DNA of 64,000 nucleotides, taken from contig JBANSL010000019.1 in NCBI GenBank assembly GCA_037127255.1, positions 18,189,001 through 18,253,000 on the forward strand, in the 5' to 3' direction. The notes beneath the pieces are model-generated. The model did not search any database, had not been told where the DNA came from, and saw only the letters and a list, made by a program, of their open reading frames with translations. Of this stretch, positions 44,971 through 57,676 are shown piece by piece. The first letter of the stretch is position 1; each line of letters starts with the position of its first letter. This stretch comes from Persicaria tinctoria. Its lineage: Eukaryota > Streptophyta > Magnoliopsida > Caryophyllales > Polygonaceae. A program made the translations under genes and the position numbers.

Positions 44971-47900
44971 ATGGCTGACATGTTGAAGTCTGTGCAGGCT
45001 GTGTACGCCGTAGAGGAAGAAAGACACTTCAAAGCAAAAATTAACCAACACTCCCGGATGGCGCTCCTGGTTAACATTGACAACCGGTTGAGTGAGTCCC
45101 ATTGGAAGCGCCTGACCGACAGCCCGTTGGGTGGCATTGCAAGACTGGGCACAAGGGTCCAATTCTCGGGATAGCTTGTACACTATGTTCTCCAACAACA
45201 ATTGAAGTCGAAGAAGGAGAATGAAACATGGTACAAGATCCATGAAGCGGTCGTCGGGTTCTCCATAGCTGAGTTCGCCATTGTCACCGGTCTCAACTAT
45301 AGCTATGGCGAAGAGCCTGAGGACGACGACGGGTTCAAGAAGGCAGTGTATGATTTCTCTGGAGTTTCAAAGATAAGGATGTCTGAGTTCGAGGTACAGT
45401 TCCGTGTGGCGATGGCATCAGAGAAATCGTCAACCAGAAAGTTGAAATTTGTCCTGCTGATGCTGGTCGAGGGAGTATTGTTCGGGAAGGAACCCAAAAT
45501 CTACATTCATGGGTGGGTGGTCGACCTTGTCAGCGACATTGACAGGTTCCTGGCGTTTTTGTGGGGTCGGCTTTGCTACGAGCGAACGAACGAGTTCCTA
45601 AACCGTGCAATCGAGAGGGAGCTCCAACGGGATGAGGGCAGCTCCAATGCACGCCCCGCCTATTGCCTGTTGGGTTTCCCTCTCGCCTTCCAGGTTCGTA
45701 AACAGATAAGACTGGACGCCGTATACTCGTTTACTAGGCGTGTAATATTTATTGACTGGACAGGAACTGATTATTTACTGGACAATATGTAATTGCAGCT
45801 ATGGGTGTACGAAGCCCTTACTTCAATGGCCGACCAATTCGCGAATGTCATAGACGAGAAGTTGTACCCTAGGTGTCTGCGATACGAGTTTAGAGACCTG
45901 AACCTCGAGTATGCCTCAATTGAAACCCGACTGCAGGAGGCGAAGGAGCTCGGTCACTTCAATGACCCTGCAGCCGTAAGGCCTCTTCTGCTCCCCGATG
46001 GTGTGGAGAGAGCAACCGGTTTATACCGCGATGCTCGAAACACTCACAACAAGCGGGACAACTTCTTCGACAACATAGTCCGGGCGTTCTTATCAGCAAA
46101 TGTCAAACCCCCAGCAAAGAAACAACCAAAGGGAGCAAGTGGGTCAACGCAAGAATCAGGGGAGGGCACGCAGACACAAGCTACCCTATTAGAGATAGAG
46201 TCACGGTTAGTGGAAAAGATGGACGACATGCTGAGGAGTATATCTGCGGAGGTAAGCTCGAAGATGGCGACGCTTGAGGAGGCGATTGAAAACACGAGGA
46301 GGGAACTGCAGTGGCAGGGGACTAGGGAGTCGGAGGAGCGAGAGAAAGTTCTGGGAAAAGAGGTAAGGTTCTCTTGGTATTAGATCACAATCGTCATGTC
46401 ATCTCCTGTTAATGTCATGTTGTTAGTAATGTATGTCCTGTTAGTATCAATACATGTCATGCCAATTCCAGTATATGTCATGTTAATAAGAGGTCATGTG
46501 CTTAGGTTCAGGGATCAGTGAAGGACAAGGATAACGGCAAGGAGGAGGAGGACAAGGACAAGGAAGTTCTGGGAAAGGAGGTAAGGTTCTACCGGTATCA
46601 GATCATAATCGTCATGTCAATTCATATGGCTGTCATGTTTTTCATTATATATGTCATGTTAATTTACGCAGAGGTCATGTGCTGAGGTTCAGGGATCAGG
46701 GAAGGACAAGGATAAGAGCAAGGATAAGGACAAGGACAAGGACGAGGGCAAGGACAAGAGAAAGGAGGACAAGTTGAAGGCCAAGGCCAAGTTGAAAGAG
46801 GACAAGTTGAAGGACAAGGACAAGGTTTGCGCATGAGACTGTCATGTGAATATATAACTGATGTCATGTTATTTGTGTTTACTATCATGTCAAACGCAAT
46901 GGGCTTCAAGTTGCAAGAGGAGTTGATGGCACCCGGTTCTGATGTTGAGGCTGAGGCTGAGGTGCTCCTCATACGGCCGAGAAGAAGCACCCGTCAACAT
47001 CTTGATACGTTATCCCAGACGGAGGAAACGCAGCCAGCGAAGAAGTCGCGTGTGGGCAAGAAGCCAATGGATGCCGTCGAGCTAGGCATGGCGACCAGGG
47101 CAGATGCTGATGCGTTCGTTGCGTGGATGAAGGACGGAAGTGACCCCGTCCGGTCGGTCGAAGGCACCCTACTGGCGAAGCAGTTCTTTGGGACACTTCA
47201 ATCACCGACCAACTGGGTGTCATCCGAGGTTATTTACGTTCCCACATTGTGGTTCGAGTCATCACCTTTTTCCTCATATGGTCTTCCAAAATAATGATTT
47301 TTCCTTGCGTCCAGCATATTGAGCAAGCTTGCGCCCTACTGCGGAAGGACATCAACGCCGGTGACAAGTAAGAAGGGGTCGTCGTTCTGGATTTCTTCTG
47401 GGGTATCTCCTGCAGAAGAAACTGGAGGACGCGAAGGGGGACCTTGAGGTGGTGAAGGGGGACGACACGGTGACCCAATACTTCGACGGCAAGTTGCCGG
47501 AGAAGTTTCCGACAGGTTGGGCCGATGTCGACCGCGTGTTGGCACCTTGGAATCTGAAGAACGAGCACTGGGTGGCCCTTGACATCAACTTCGCGGAGTG
47601 GACGCTGGACGTGTACGATTCCGACATAAGCCACGTCGCTGAGCGCCATATGTCGGGCCTCCTGAAGCCGGTTACCCACCTCCTCTCCATTTTGATGAAC
47701 GACCACCCTGAACTTCGAGTCAAATGGGTCGGCAAAGTCCCGAAACCCTTGGCGTACAAAAGGGCGAAGGGGATTCCCCAAAACAAACAATCGTAAGTCA
47801 TTATCGGCTCTTCATTTAGAAAACATTGGCACAGGTTGTGTGAGCAATTTTCGTTATTTTGATGTAGGGGCGACTGCGGTCCATATGCCATCCATTTCCT

Positions 47901-48024
47901 GCAGCTCCTCGCGACCGGCGACACCAAGTTCCGTGGCCTGGACCATTCATTCATTGCGGCGTACCACCAATCGCTTTGTGTTGCCATGTTTCACGGACGT
48001 CTTACAACCCCATCCGATCCTTAA
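44971..48024 (+). pseudogene. MULE-borne DUF1985 - Ulp1-like (C48) protease gene
   Basis: The exons are phase-compatible: 44971-45693, 45799-46362, 46512-46580, 46693-46824, 46911-47228, 47315-47792 and 47868-48024. The first holds DUF1985 (NETWYKIHEAVVGFSIAEFA, IVTGLNYSY, LVEGVLFG). The middle exons are Lys/Asp/Glu-rich, and the last two form the C48 cysteine protease core: His in NEHWVALDI (47566), Asp in LDVYDSD (47617) and Cys in GDCGPYAIHFL (47875). Such proteases cleave SUMO-like modifiers; MULE versions are of unknown role. Breaks: TAG 45172-45174 in QFSG-stop-LVHYVL (CAG to TAG likely), TAA 47369-47371, and a frameshift between it and 47413. The start is uncertain; ATG 44863 (MSQGSMKKIV) may belong to an upstream exon. 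The catalytic triad is intact. Confidence 0.85.
46346..46710 (+). repeat. Tandem duplication of an exon-intron module in the Ulp1-like gene
   Basis: GTTCTGGGAAAAGAG/GTAAGG, a GTCATGT-rich intron and CAG/GGATCAGTGAAGGACAAGG occur twice about 200 bp apart (46348-46530 and 46565-46710). Each unit keeps both splice sites, so the charged linker gained an exon without loss of frame. Confidence 0.75.
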
Positions 48025-48332
48025 AAAAACTCCCCCATTGGTTTTATATACATTGTTGGTTTGTGTAGACTTGTTAGTTGGTTTAGACATTTGGATATGC
48101 ACTTATGTTTGTTGGTTTTAGACATTTGGATATGTACTTATTGCTGGATTGTTGTATTCGTTGGTTTTTAATTATGACATGTCAATCGAGATACATGTCA
48201 TGTCAATATGAAGCTAATGCCATATGAATATGAAACTAATGTTATGCCAAAATCCGATAGTGTCATGTCAAAAGGGGGTAATGTCATATGGCATTCCGTT
48301 AACATAATAGAACAAACTAGAACTAGAACAAA

Positions 48333-49249
48333 CTAGAACAAAACCCCCCATACGAAGTTGCAGAAAGGCAACATAATTCTTTGCGCAAGGCGTCTAACCA
48401 AAATGGGCGTACTATCTACTTCATTCCGAAAGGCCCCGCAGATGGAAGTTCCTATGCCCCCGATACGTGGGGCGGCGCTTCTGTAATTTAAATTTCCCAT
48501 TAGCGGGACGCGCCCAGCCGCCCACTCTATTGGTTCAAGTTTCACATTCATCGAAAATGCTCCGGTCTTCCCTTTTCCGCGTTGGTATGCTTCCTATACT
48601 TCCCTTACCGCTTGCTCCGCGTCGTGATCCCACGGGCTGACTACATCCTCGCCGTCACTGCTCACAGAAATGACCTGCTTCCCACGGTCATAAGCAACTG
48701 CGTTGTATAACGCATCACTTGGTTCTAACTGGACGCGTGGATTATCTAACTGGACAAGTGAGCTTTCTAACTGGACACTCTTAGTTTCGAACTGGACACC
48801 TCCTCCTGCTCGATCGACACCTTGTGCTACCACAACTTCCAATTCTTCATCCCCTGCCAAGAGGGTTTTAGTTTTTAACTGTGGGTGATCTTCTTGGGTC
48901 CAGTGTGGCCCACCCCTGAGTGGATGGGCCGTTGTAGATCCTTCCGTAGTGGTGAAATCGCCGCCAACCTTGCGTACCAGGGAGACATGGAGGTCGATAG
49001 GCCAGAATCGTTCACCGGAAAGACCGTTAACGAACTTGTAGGTCTGCACCCTTCCTTCTTCGGCTTTACATATGTGAGCTCAACGTCATGCCTCCTCCCA
49101 TCGACATTAAACTTGGCCATCAGTTGTTTCTTCAGCGAGACGTATTCAATACTTTCGTCTACCAGTACGGCCTTTTGGCTCCTCGACGACTTCACGACCC
49201 AAATGACCTTTTCACAATCCACCATCCGCCAACCAATACAGTGATACAC
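48333..49249 (-). pseudogene. Possible MULE transposase (MURA) N-terminal remnant
   Basis: The minus strand reads MVDCEKVIWVVKSSRSQKAV, then EYVSLKKQLMAKFNVDGRRH and DVELTYVKPKKEG, resembling the PB1-like N-terminal domain of plant MURA transposases (strand, LK..L..KFN....., E.TYV). A frameshift near 49045 leads into TYKFVNGLSGERFWPIDL and a low-complexity stretch with VQLE repeats and QVISVSSDGEDVVSPWD. An open frame at 48333-48551 (YRSAAPRIGGIGTSICGAF) follows without a DDE domain. The catalytic core therefore seems deleted. The assignment is tentative. Confidence 0.42.
48724..48807. repeat. 21-bp tandem repeat, four copies
   Basis: Units TCTAACTGGAC plus ten variable bases follow one another. 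On the minus strand they encode a 7-residue repeat of the VQLE type (VQFETKS, VQLESSL, VQLDNPR, VQLEPSD). The period keeps the frame open. Confidence 0.85.
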
Positions 49250-49534
49250 ACGGACAAGTTCTCCCCTGTTCCATTAGTTAGTGGGGGGACATTCAGTTTT
49301 ACAAGGAGAAGAACATATTGTGAGGAGAGACGTATCGCATAACCTAAATGAAAGGATGACTTACTCATTTCCGCCAAGAAGTCGGTGTCTGTCCAGTTAA
49401 CCCCAGTAGGTGTCAAGCGCGTGAATGGGTTTATGGACTCCCCCTCCTCCCTCCTCTCCCTCTTATTCTCTTAAGGGGTAAATGACAGGGCGGGAGATTT
49501 AATCTCACTCCCGCCTTCTCTCTGTCCCGCCCTC

Positions 49535-49674
<140 letters not shown>

Positions 49675-50293
49675 GTCTTATCAAATGTCTTTACCTACCC
49701 TCTGCGAGATTCCCCCCCCTTGGTCTCTCTGAAGTTATTGTTGGGTCAAAATTTTATTCAATTCTTTCAACATAATATATTATTTGAAAATGTATTTCGT
49801 GGTTTTAAATTAATATGGGTATACTCCTCTCTCTATGGTTTTGCATTTTTTTAGTATTAATGGTGAGTGGGAAACCAAATTTTATACAAAGGTCAAAATT
49901 TTACTAAAACCACTGCTAAAGGTGTATAGTGGAAAATTGTTTGTTATCCAGTCGGTATTAATTAACCGGCTAGTTGTTTTAAAGGGGTGTCATGTAGCGT
50001 CTAACGATAAGAAGTAAACCCACTTTATCGTTTGTCATGTCAGAATTGACACGTGTCATGTTTAGATAAGACCACTGCCATGTTCATTGTAGACAACAAC
50101 AAAACACTGCCATTCAATTCCATTTGCTTTTTGTTTCTATTTTTCCTTCCTCAACGGTCACATGCTGAACAATGTTGCTATTTCCCACACACCCCACTTA
50201 TATGATAGCCATTAACCATCCATACTCCCCACAAATCGGTGAAGTTAACTCCCCATTTCCATTTAACAACCTCTCCAACAACCCTTCAACGAA

Positions 50294-50919
50294 ATGGCAT
50301 CCTCTTCACACCACCCCAGCTCCTCATCAGCCCTCCCTCCCCGACCTGTCCCCATCGTTATATCATCCGACGAATCAGACGATGGAGGTTTGTCGATCAC
50401 TTCATTTGTGTAGATTTCAGTTGTGCTACTTGTATCATTATACTACCTTATTTTTTTCATTTTATGCAGGACCAATGTCGCCGCCGTCATACCGACGAAA
50501 TCAAAGAGTAGAGATTGTCGGCGGTGAGTCTGGGATGCTTGGGTCGTTCTATGAGGCGACCCTTGTGCGCAAAACTGGACCCTAACCACTGGGAGGTCGA
50601 ATATGTGACCCTCCTACGCAACAACAGAAGAGAGCTGCTGAGGGAGGTCCTCCCGGTTCACCGAATCCGTCCACGGCCGCCTCGTATTTCTTACGACGCC
50701 TACATGCCCGAAGACCGTGTCGACTGCCGCGACAACTATGGGTTTTGGGCCGGGAGGGTCCTTGGTGTGTCCGGTTATGGGAGTGACAGAACTTTCACGG
50801 TCTACTTCCCACTCAGCGACGAGACGTCTGACCATCGTGCCCGCAATATGTGCCCACACTTCGATTGGGATGGATACAGATTCACCACGCAGCCACAATT
50901 TCGCGGCTTGTTACCGTAA
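50294..50919 (+). pseudogene. MULE-borne Agenet (Tudor-like) domain gene with a SIM-like motif
   Basis: Exon 1 (50294-50387) encodes MASSSHHPSSSSALPPRPVP followed by IVISSDESDD, a close match to SUMO-interaction motifs (hydrophobic core then Ser and acidic residues). Exon 2 (50470-50919) has the first Agenet unit, QRVEIVGGESGMLGSFYEAT and LVRKT, then after a one-base shift near 50578 DPNHWEVEYVTLL. The second unit is MPEDRVDCRDNYGFWAGRVL followed by FTVYFPLSDE. Agenet pairs bind histone tails or RNA-protein partners in plants. Splice borders are GGAG/GTTTGT and TGCAG/GACC, in phase. The frameshift makes this copy non-functional as it stands. It probably belongs to the MULE, because it lies within its target duplications. 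Confidence 0.75.
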
Positions 50920-51830
50920 ATTTGGTTTTCACTGTCTTCTATGTTGCTACGCTCTCCTACTATCTTTTAAATGTTTGCTCATGTGTCGTATTTGATTAAT
51001 GCAAGTGATTCTGTCTCCGCCATTTGGTGTCCAGTATATTTTAATGTTTGTCATGTCGTATTTATTTCGTGTCCGGTAAAAACTATGCGATTACCAGTCA
51101 GCCCACAAATTTACCTCCACCCACTTTATTGTTATTCCATGGTTTTTCTCTTCACCTTACCATGTCATTATAAGTATGTTTATGCCCCCTCACTGTCACT
51201 CTTATCCATTCGATTCCAATATGGGTCAAGCATGCTAGTGACAGCCGGAGATAACGAGATCATGGCATCCAAGTATGGGTAAATATTATAATTGGGCACA
51301 CATAAAACAATATGTCATTATAGAGAATATGCTTATCCTATAAATCTTCTCCATTCGATTATGGTAGTTAATGACCTGTGTTTTTCATAGTTACAATCGT
51401 GTCCAGTGAAAGACAATAGCTGACATGTTTATCGAATATGGATGTCAAGTTACAACTTACTGCTTACACGTGATTTAGTTGAAAGAATATTTTTCCCCCT
51501 CACTGACACTCTCATTGATCTATCTGTCCTCTCAACCTGCACTTTTATATTTAACCCCTCTCTCTCTCTCTCTCTCTCCGTCTCTCTGTCTCTCTCTTCT
51601 ATCCTCTGCCACTGCAGCAGCTACTTCTTCCCTCCTCTCTCACTGGTCCTTGCTTTTGCAGGAGTAAAGATGCCTCCCTCCCACCGAGAGTGGAGTCCAG
51701 CTGTACCCCACAGGGTGACCGGCCACCGGCTCCCCTTGTCAAGCGGATATCCGCTTTTATGCAAATTTTTTCCGAATTGGGTTACTCTTGCAAACCTTCC
51801 GGATATCAGGGTCATTTTAGCAAATTTGCC
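50920..51830. other. MULE right portion and terminal inverted repeat
   Basis: No gene is called. Short words GTCATGT and GTGTCC recur as elsewhere in this MULE (44700, 46390, 48180, 50040), and a CTCTCT run lies at about 51556-51600. The terminal repeat begins at about 51745 and ends at 51830. Confidence 0.5.
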
Positions 51831-51839
51831 TTTACTTTT

Positions 51840-53404
51840 CTTATCTTTTTCGTTTAAAAATAATAGACATTCTAACCTAGGTAAACAAACATTTAGCAAC
51901 AAAATTTCCATGGATTAAAATAAAGTGATCATAACAAATTCGGATAATTTTTATTTACTTATTTATATGATATAAAAAAAGTAGGTAGTATAAGGAAAAA
52001 AGTATGAAATAGTACTACGAACTCAAATATCAAAAGAAGGGAAAATTTCAATGAAAGCAAAAATAAAAAAGACAAAAGTCTAAATTAAGTTTCACTTCTC
52101 AATACATGTTTCTTCTTCTTCACCAAAAACACTATAAAAAAGACAATAAACAAAAGAAATTTAACGTGTTAGTATAAAAATTATAAAAAATATCAATAAA
52201 CAAATAATATATCATAATATGAAAAAATCAATTGTATATCAACAACTCATTTTCCCATAATATATATAAGAGTGAATTAAAAGAAAAGAAATAATGTATA
52301 AATAAATGATGAATAGAACCTCCAAATATGAGTCTTCTTGCAACAATGACTGATCAAAACCTAATAATAATTAGAGAAAATTAATAATCATACATCATAC
52401 ATTATTTAACAAATAAGAAATATGAAATAAAATATGATATAAAGTATCCACATAAAAACTGAAAAAATAAAATCATATATATTTTCATAATAGAAATAAG
52501 AAAGTACAATTAGCAATAAATTAAAGTAATAAATAAATAAAAATTGGAATAGAATAAAAAAAAAAAGATGAATACTCACCTAACAATATACCCTTCCACT
52601 CTTATTTGTTTGTAAAACAATTGAGTTTTAGTAGATGAACATTGAAACAATCGATTATTTATAGTAAAAATTGAGCATTTAACCAAAGAAAAACTCTCAA
52701 CCTTTGGACTACCCCACTTTAATTTCCTACTTATCATCTTTTAAAAAAAATTAATTTGATTCATTATTCATTTAACCAAAAAACGTCCACCCCTTTGACT
52801 ACCCTATTTAAAGCATTGTTTGACAATTATAGTCATTACTCATTACTATTAGTTTGACATAAAAAAAAATTGGGCAAAATTTATATAAAAATATAATCAA
52901 AACTTTGTCATTATTCTGTAATATAAAATAGTCTATATATAATGCGAATATTCTAATAACAAAAAGAAAAAAAATTAAAGGTCACTCCAATATATACATA
53001 TAAATTAAAGAAAATATTACCTTTAAAACCATTGTCCAAAAATTTTACTTAGGTTTTGTTGATCCATACCATATGTGAAAAAATAATTTATAATGATATA
53101 TGTGATTTAAGAGTGGTGGTGAGAGGGTTTAAACAGTACGTCATAGTAAATTTATTAAAGGGGAATCGATTTGGCACCTAAATGATCCTATGAAGTATGA
53201 TCTAGTCTCTCCTTTATCAATCAAGCGTCATAATATTTATTTCATTCTCAAATTGAACTTTTCTTTAAGAATACAAAATGCGATCATTCATCACTTTCGA
53301 TCAAAATCATCCTTTGGTTAGTTAAATCATTCTCAGTCACAATATCTACACAATTTCTATTTCCATTCCATTTCCGTGAAAATGAGAGAGACGGACATGG
53401 AAAT
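51840..53404. other. AT-rich region, no gene
   Basis: About 1.5 kb of very AT-rich DNA has many homopolymer tracts and stops in all frames. CAACCTTTGGACTACCC-type words occur twice, near 52697 and 52787. Nothing else is recognised. Confidence 0.55.
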
Positions 53405-56400
53405 TGTAACGACCCAGAATTATGATTTCCGGGTTACGTTTCAAGGGATGAAACCTCTTGTTCGGATCTTGCAATCCAGGTACGGGTCGAGGTTTCAAAC
53501 TCATTTTTATCGTCAGTAATAAAGAGGGATTTCGAACCCTGAAAGTATCGTAGGGCCATTGGGTACCCTTAACCTGTCCTAGGGACTAACTCGCGAAATT
53601 CATTTCAAACGGAAGCAAGACGGAAGCAAAATTAAGATACAAAGCGCCACGACAGAGCCGGGTCAAAACCAAAACATAAGTGGATGATTACCATTTATAA
53701 TGAGTTAGAGATTTAGCCAGGTTCTTCGATTCGCAAAAAGGGAACCCCGTCATATAGACATCGAGCAATCAAAATCTGCAGAAAATACCTAAAAAAAAGA
53801 ACAGGGAAAGGAGTCAGATCGAGCCACTCATGCGGGACCGATAGTCCTCGCTGAGGCCACATAATATGTGCTATACCTAATAAAGATGCTCTAATGCAGT
53901 ACGAAAGTCAAACACACTAGCATGCTCCTAGTTATAATAATGTGTAAAAATACTGTAAAGGCCCCAAGACAATGCCAAGTGGCATATCCCTCTCCTACCT
54001 CCACCCCTTTCCGATAGGGCAGAGACTGGCCAGCTCGTGAATGCATTCTATCATAATCGGGCGGCACGCATGCCTAACCCGCTCCACAATAAAGCCCGCA
54101 GGCATCTCATAATATAAGGAAGTTTATGACTCGATTGACTCAGGGTACCCGATGAGGCTGGGCTACCCTATGACCCTAGCAAAGACTCTAGGACTATCAC
54201 AGATAACGGTCGTTCTGTTTCAAACGCAATAAGTAAGCAGATGCTCATTCAATTAGTGCAACCTAAACAGGATACTACATGGCATGCTTTTATGCATATG
54301 CAACACCTAACATAAAATGCAACAACAGGCATGAATGTCCAACCTGAGTAAGCCCCCTAGGGAACTTACCTGAAGATGCAGAACAGCAGGATAATAAAAG
54401 CAAGGGCCCAAATGTAAGTCCACGCAATCCAACCGCAATACACACCTATCATCAATCCATTTCCATAAGCTACTGAACCAACATTCTCACACACACGAAC
54501 TCGAGTTCTCAATATCCTTAAAACCAATCGGCGGCAAAACCATTTTTCAAACCTTTCCGATACGATCAACATCAACCAAAATCATTCTTCCAATCAAAAT
54601 CATTGATAAAAGCATACCAACCATATTTTCCAAACTTCCTCCTCAAAACCAACATCATCAAACCAAGACAAAGAATCCCGACTTTAAACATTTAACCTTA
54701 AAACCAATTTCCTAAAACAATATTATCAAAATGATCCCAACATCTCGATCCCAAAACCACAAACCCTTTTTTAAATAGTTCAACAACATTTGTCCAAAAT
54801 AACCCCAATTAAATCCGCCTTTATAAATCTCATTTATAATCAAAGTCGACAATTCACTTTAAAATTACTAAAATCACACTTTTAAACAACATCTAATGTC
54901 ACACTGCAATGATGTTTATAATATAAGAACTTGCCAAAACAATTCCATAATGTTTATAATATAAGAACTTGCCAAAACAATTCCATAATATTTGAAATTT
55001 CAGAAATTATATAATAAATTTTCCAGAAATAATATCTCAAACAAATATTAATAACAATAATAATAACTAAAATAATCATACTATATATCACTTCTAATAA
55101 TAATGACAACATATATAATAGTATCACCTCACAGCCCAACCACCCAACTCTTCCAAACCAAGAAGGAAAGAAATAAAGAGAGATCCGGCCCACAGAAAAG
55201 AGAGGGAAAGGAATACCCAGTTGTAGAACCGGATCCATTCCAACACGGAGAGAAAAGGATTCGGACCCAAAACAGGCCCAAGACTGCCCAGACCCAAAAG
55301 AAATGAAAGAAGAATGGGCCCGGATTCGAGCTTGACCCGAGCACCACATTTTATAACCCGGAATTTTAGGCCCAAATGGAAAGAAGGCTCGTCTCCCTCA
55401 GTCCCTCCCCAATACAGACGAATATGGACACCCACGCTAGGAAAACGAAGTGAAGAAGAAGAGACAGGCCACCGCTGGAGTTGCTCACCCTCACCCCGCT
55501 CTCAAATCTCTCTCCCGACAACTGTACCAAACAAAAGAAAAGGAAACAAAACAGGACGAACAAAGAAAGGGAAGGTTGCAGTTGCTCACCGAGGAACTTC
55601 GAACTTGCCGGAAAGGGTTCGTCGGAGCTCCAATCGGCTCTGGTGAAGGTGGTTCAATGTCGGGATAACCTAGGACAGAAGAAAAGGTCATAAGGTTGCA
55701 CCTTTAGGAAAGAAGGGTCAGAAACGAGGGAAAGAATGGAGCCGGACTTTCTCGGATTCGGAGACGAAGGCGATCAGATCCGGCGATGTCTCTGGCTCGG
55801 CTGGTTACGGGCTCTTCCTCGTTTTCAATTTCTGGGAAAAGGAGTTGTGGGTTGTGGACGAAGACATAGGTCGACAGGGCATTTTGGGAGAGCGGGTGGA
55901 GGTGCTGCCTTGTCGGCTCGATGGTGGCTCAGAGACAGTCGGAAAAAGAAGGTGAGGGGGGAGTGGTGGAGCTCACGACAGCAGGGGAGAAAGAAGCAAG
56001 GGAGGAAGAAGGAGATAAGGAGTGGAGTTTTTGTCTTTGGGGTTTGTGTCTTGGTGTATTGTGGTGTTTTGAAATCAGTAAACAATGTCTGATTTTTATG
56101 GATATGAATGTCTGATTTTTATGGATATGAGAGGGAGAGCAGGGAGCTGATTCCGGATGCAGAGAAGAAGTGAAAGCTTTGTTTGTTTGCCATTAAGCAG
56201 TGTACAAACATGGAGGGAGGAAGAAGGCATTGTAGGTGTTTATCCCAAAGACGTAATGAGGAAGGTGAGTACAAGGAACCTCCTGAATCAGTCAAAGCAA
56301 GGGAGAAAAAGGCTGAGTTTTTTTTTTTTTATAAGAATGGGAGAAGAAGACAATGTAGTGTGGTCCAACTTAATTTTAAAATACCCGAGAAAAAATATCA

Positions 56401-56669
56401 AAATCCGCTCTCTCGATCTAATCCCGACTCGATCAAAATAACGTTCTAAATTTCCCAATCCGAATCCAATAATGAAATCCGAACACCATTCTCCAATTCT
56501 CGGCATACGAAAGCGGGAACAAAAATCTATTTTGCATAATTTTCAAATTTTGGATGGAATCCACTTTAAGAGTTTTGAGTTCGATTAAATTGAGGACGAG
56601 TTTTCCTTATAGTATCTAATTTAAATTTATTTTTCTAAAAATTAAGATTTGAAAGTCCGAGCCTTTACA
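53405..56669 (-). repeat. 3' LTR of a Ty3/gypsy retrotransposon (Tekay-like)
   Basis: Read on the minus strand it starts TGTAAAGGCTCGGACTTTCA just after a purine tract TAGAGGTGGATGA (56682-56670), preceded by GGGGACGAGACTTG as at the 3' end of plant chromoviruses. It ends GGGTCGTTACA at 53405. The length of about 3.3 kb and phrases such as the GAGTAAGCCCCCTAGGGAAC block (plus strand, near 54347) are usual for Tekay/Del-type LTRs. Open frames inside are incidental. No partner LTR and no matching target duplication are present. Confidence 0.55.
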
Positions 56670-57523
56670 TCATCCACCTCTAAAAACAAGTCTCGTCCCC
56701 GAGACTAAAACCAAAACAAAGTAGGGGATGACGTTTGAAATTGATGAGTTCAAGGACCATGTCCAATGATCTTGCAATCATCTCGATTGCGTCTTCCGAG
56801 GTTCTCACAAAATCCTAGTCACGGTCGTGACATCTCCAATTAGTCTTGACAAGTATGCAATAAGCGCCCCTATCACATCCTCGCTTTGACTTTTCGGAAG
56901 TACTACAACTCTAAAAGTTCTACAATATCATCACTTGGTCTTAGCAAGCACCCTACAAGCGCCCTCATAAAATGCTTGTATCCACTTCGTGAAGTATCAT
57001 AGAGTTGCCCAGGCTTGAAACGATTCAAAAGGGATTCCACAATTGGAAAAGATTAACCTCAAAATCGTTGAAATCCTCGATATGGTTTATTCTTTTAAAA
57101 TCCAAGTTACTTCCTTTCAAAACCGCTCAAAATCTTCAAATCCGACGTTTAATCAAGCAACTTTACACCAAACAAGTCAAATCCTTTCAAATAAAGATTT
57201 CGTCAAGATCTTCCCACAACCAAATCATTTCCTCACATATCAATCAATCAAATTCAGAAGGTAGGAGGTGGAATCATCCATCTCTAAGGGCTAATCTCAT
57301 ATTCTCTTCCTAGTTTCCGGAATCGAATCAATCTACCAGTCTCAATTCAAGCAAGATTCACAAGCCATAAACAATGCATAACCACATAACCAATCAATCA
57401 TCAACGAGTACATCATATGACAAGTCTCAACCATATGCCAGCACACTGCCACAAGATCACATCAACGTCTCTACATCATACTAAATGTCACAATATGCAC
57501 CTATGCCAAAATCATAACACACA
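56670..57523 (-). mobile_element. Internal stub of the Ty3/gypsy element
   Basis: Sequence upstream (in minus sense) of the purine tract has no intact pol frame and looks like 3' untranslated or decayed pol sequence. It stops abruptly at about 57524, where a copia tail begins, so the rest of the gypsy element has been lost or displaced by recombination. Confidence 0.4.
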
Positions 57524-57676
57524 TCCGTGAGTGTGTTTCCAGGAACGATATTGAAATCAAGTATGTGAAGACTCAAGACCAAGTTGCAGATATTTTCATG
57601 AAGCCTCTGAAAGCTGAGACTTTCATAAAGTTGCGGTCTATGCTCGGAGTTACAAGGAATTAAGTTTAAAGGGGTG
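57524..57676 (+). pseudogene. Tail of another copia copy fused to the LTR of copy 2
   Basis: These 150 bases correspond to the last RNase H codons and the purine tract of the same copia family (equivalent to about 61977-62129). They lead straight into the LTR at 57677, so here an internal 3' end precedes a 5' LTR with no target duplication. Substitutions relative to copies 1 and 2 (for example GAAATC and TTCATGAAG) show it comes from a third element. Confidence 0.9.

Noticed and set aside
47368..47415. A 48-bp intron (GTAAGA...CTGCAG) in the Ulp1-like gene
   Set aside because: The flanking codon phases do not match if it is removed, and the sequence between still reads EGVVVLDFFWG-like; a stop plus frameshift explains it better.
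54954..55646. Overlapping frames of 65-131 codons in the 55-kb region
   Set aside because: They lie in an LTR, overlap on both strands and lack any recognisable domain.
53405..56832. A solo LTR running from TGTAACGACC to GGTCGTGACA
   Set aside because: The internal purine tract at 56670-56682 places the LTR border at 56669, and the 5-bp flanks of the longer version do not match.
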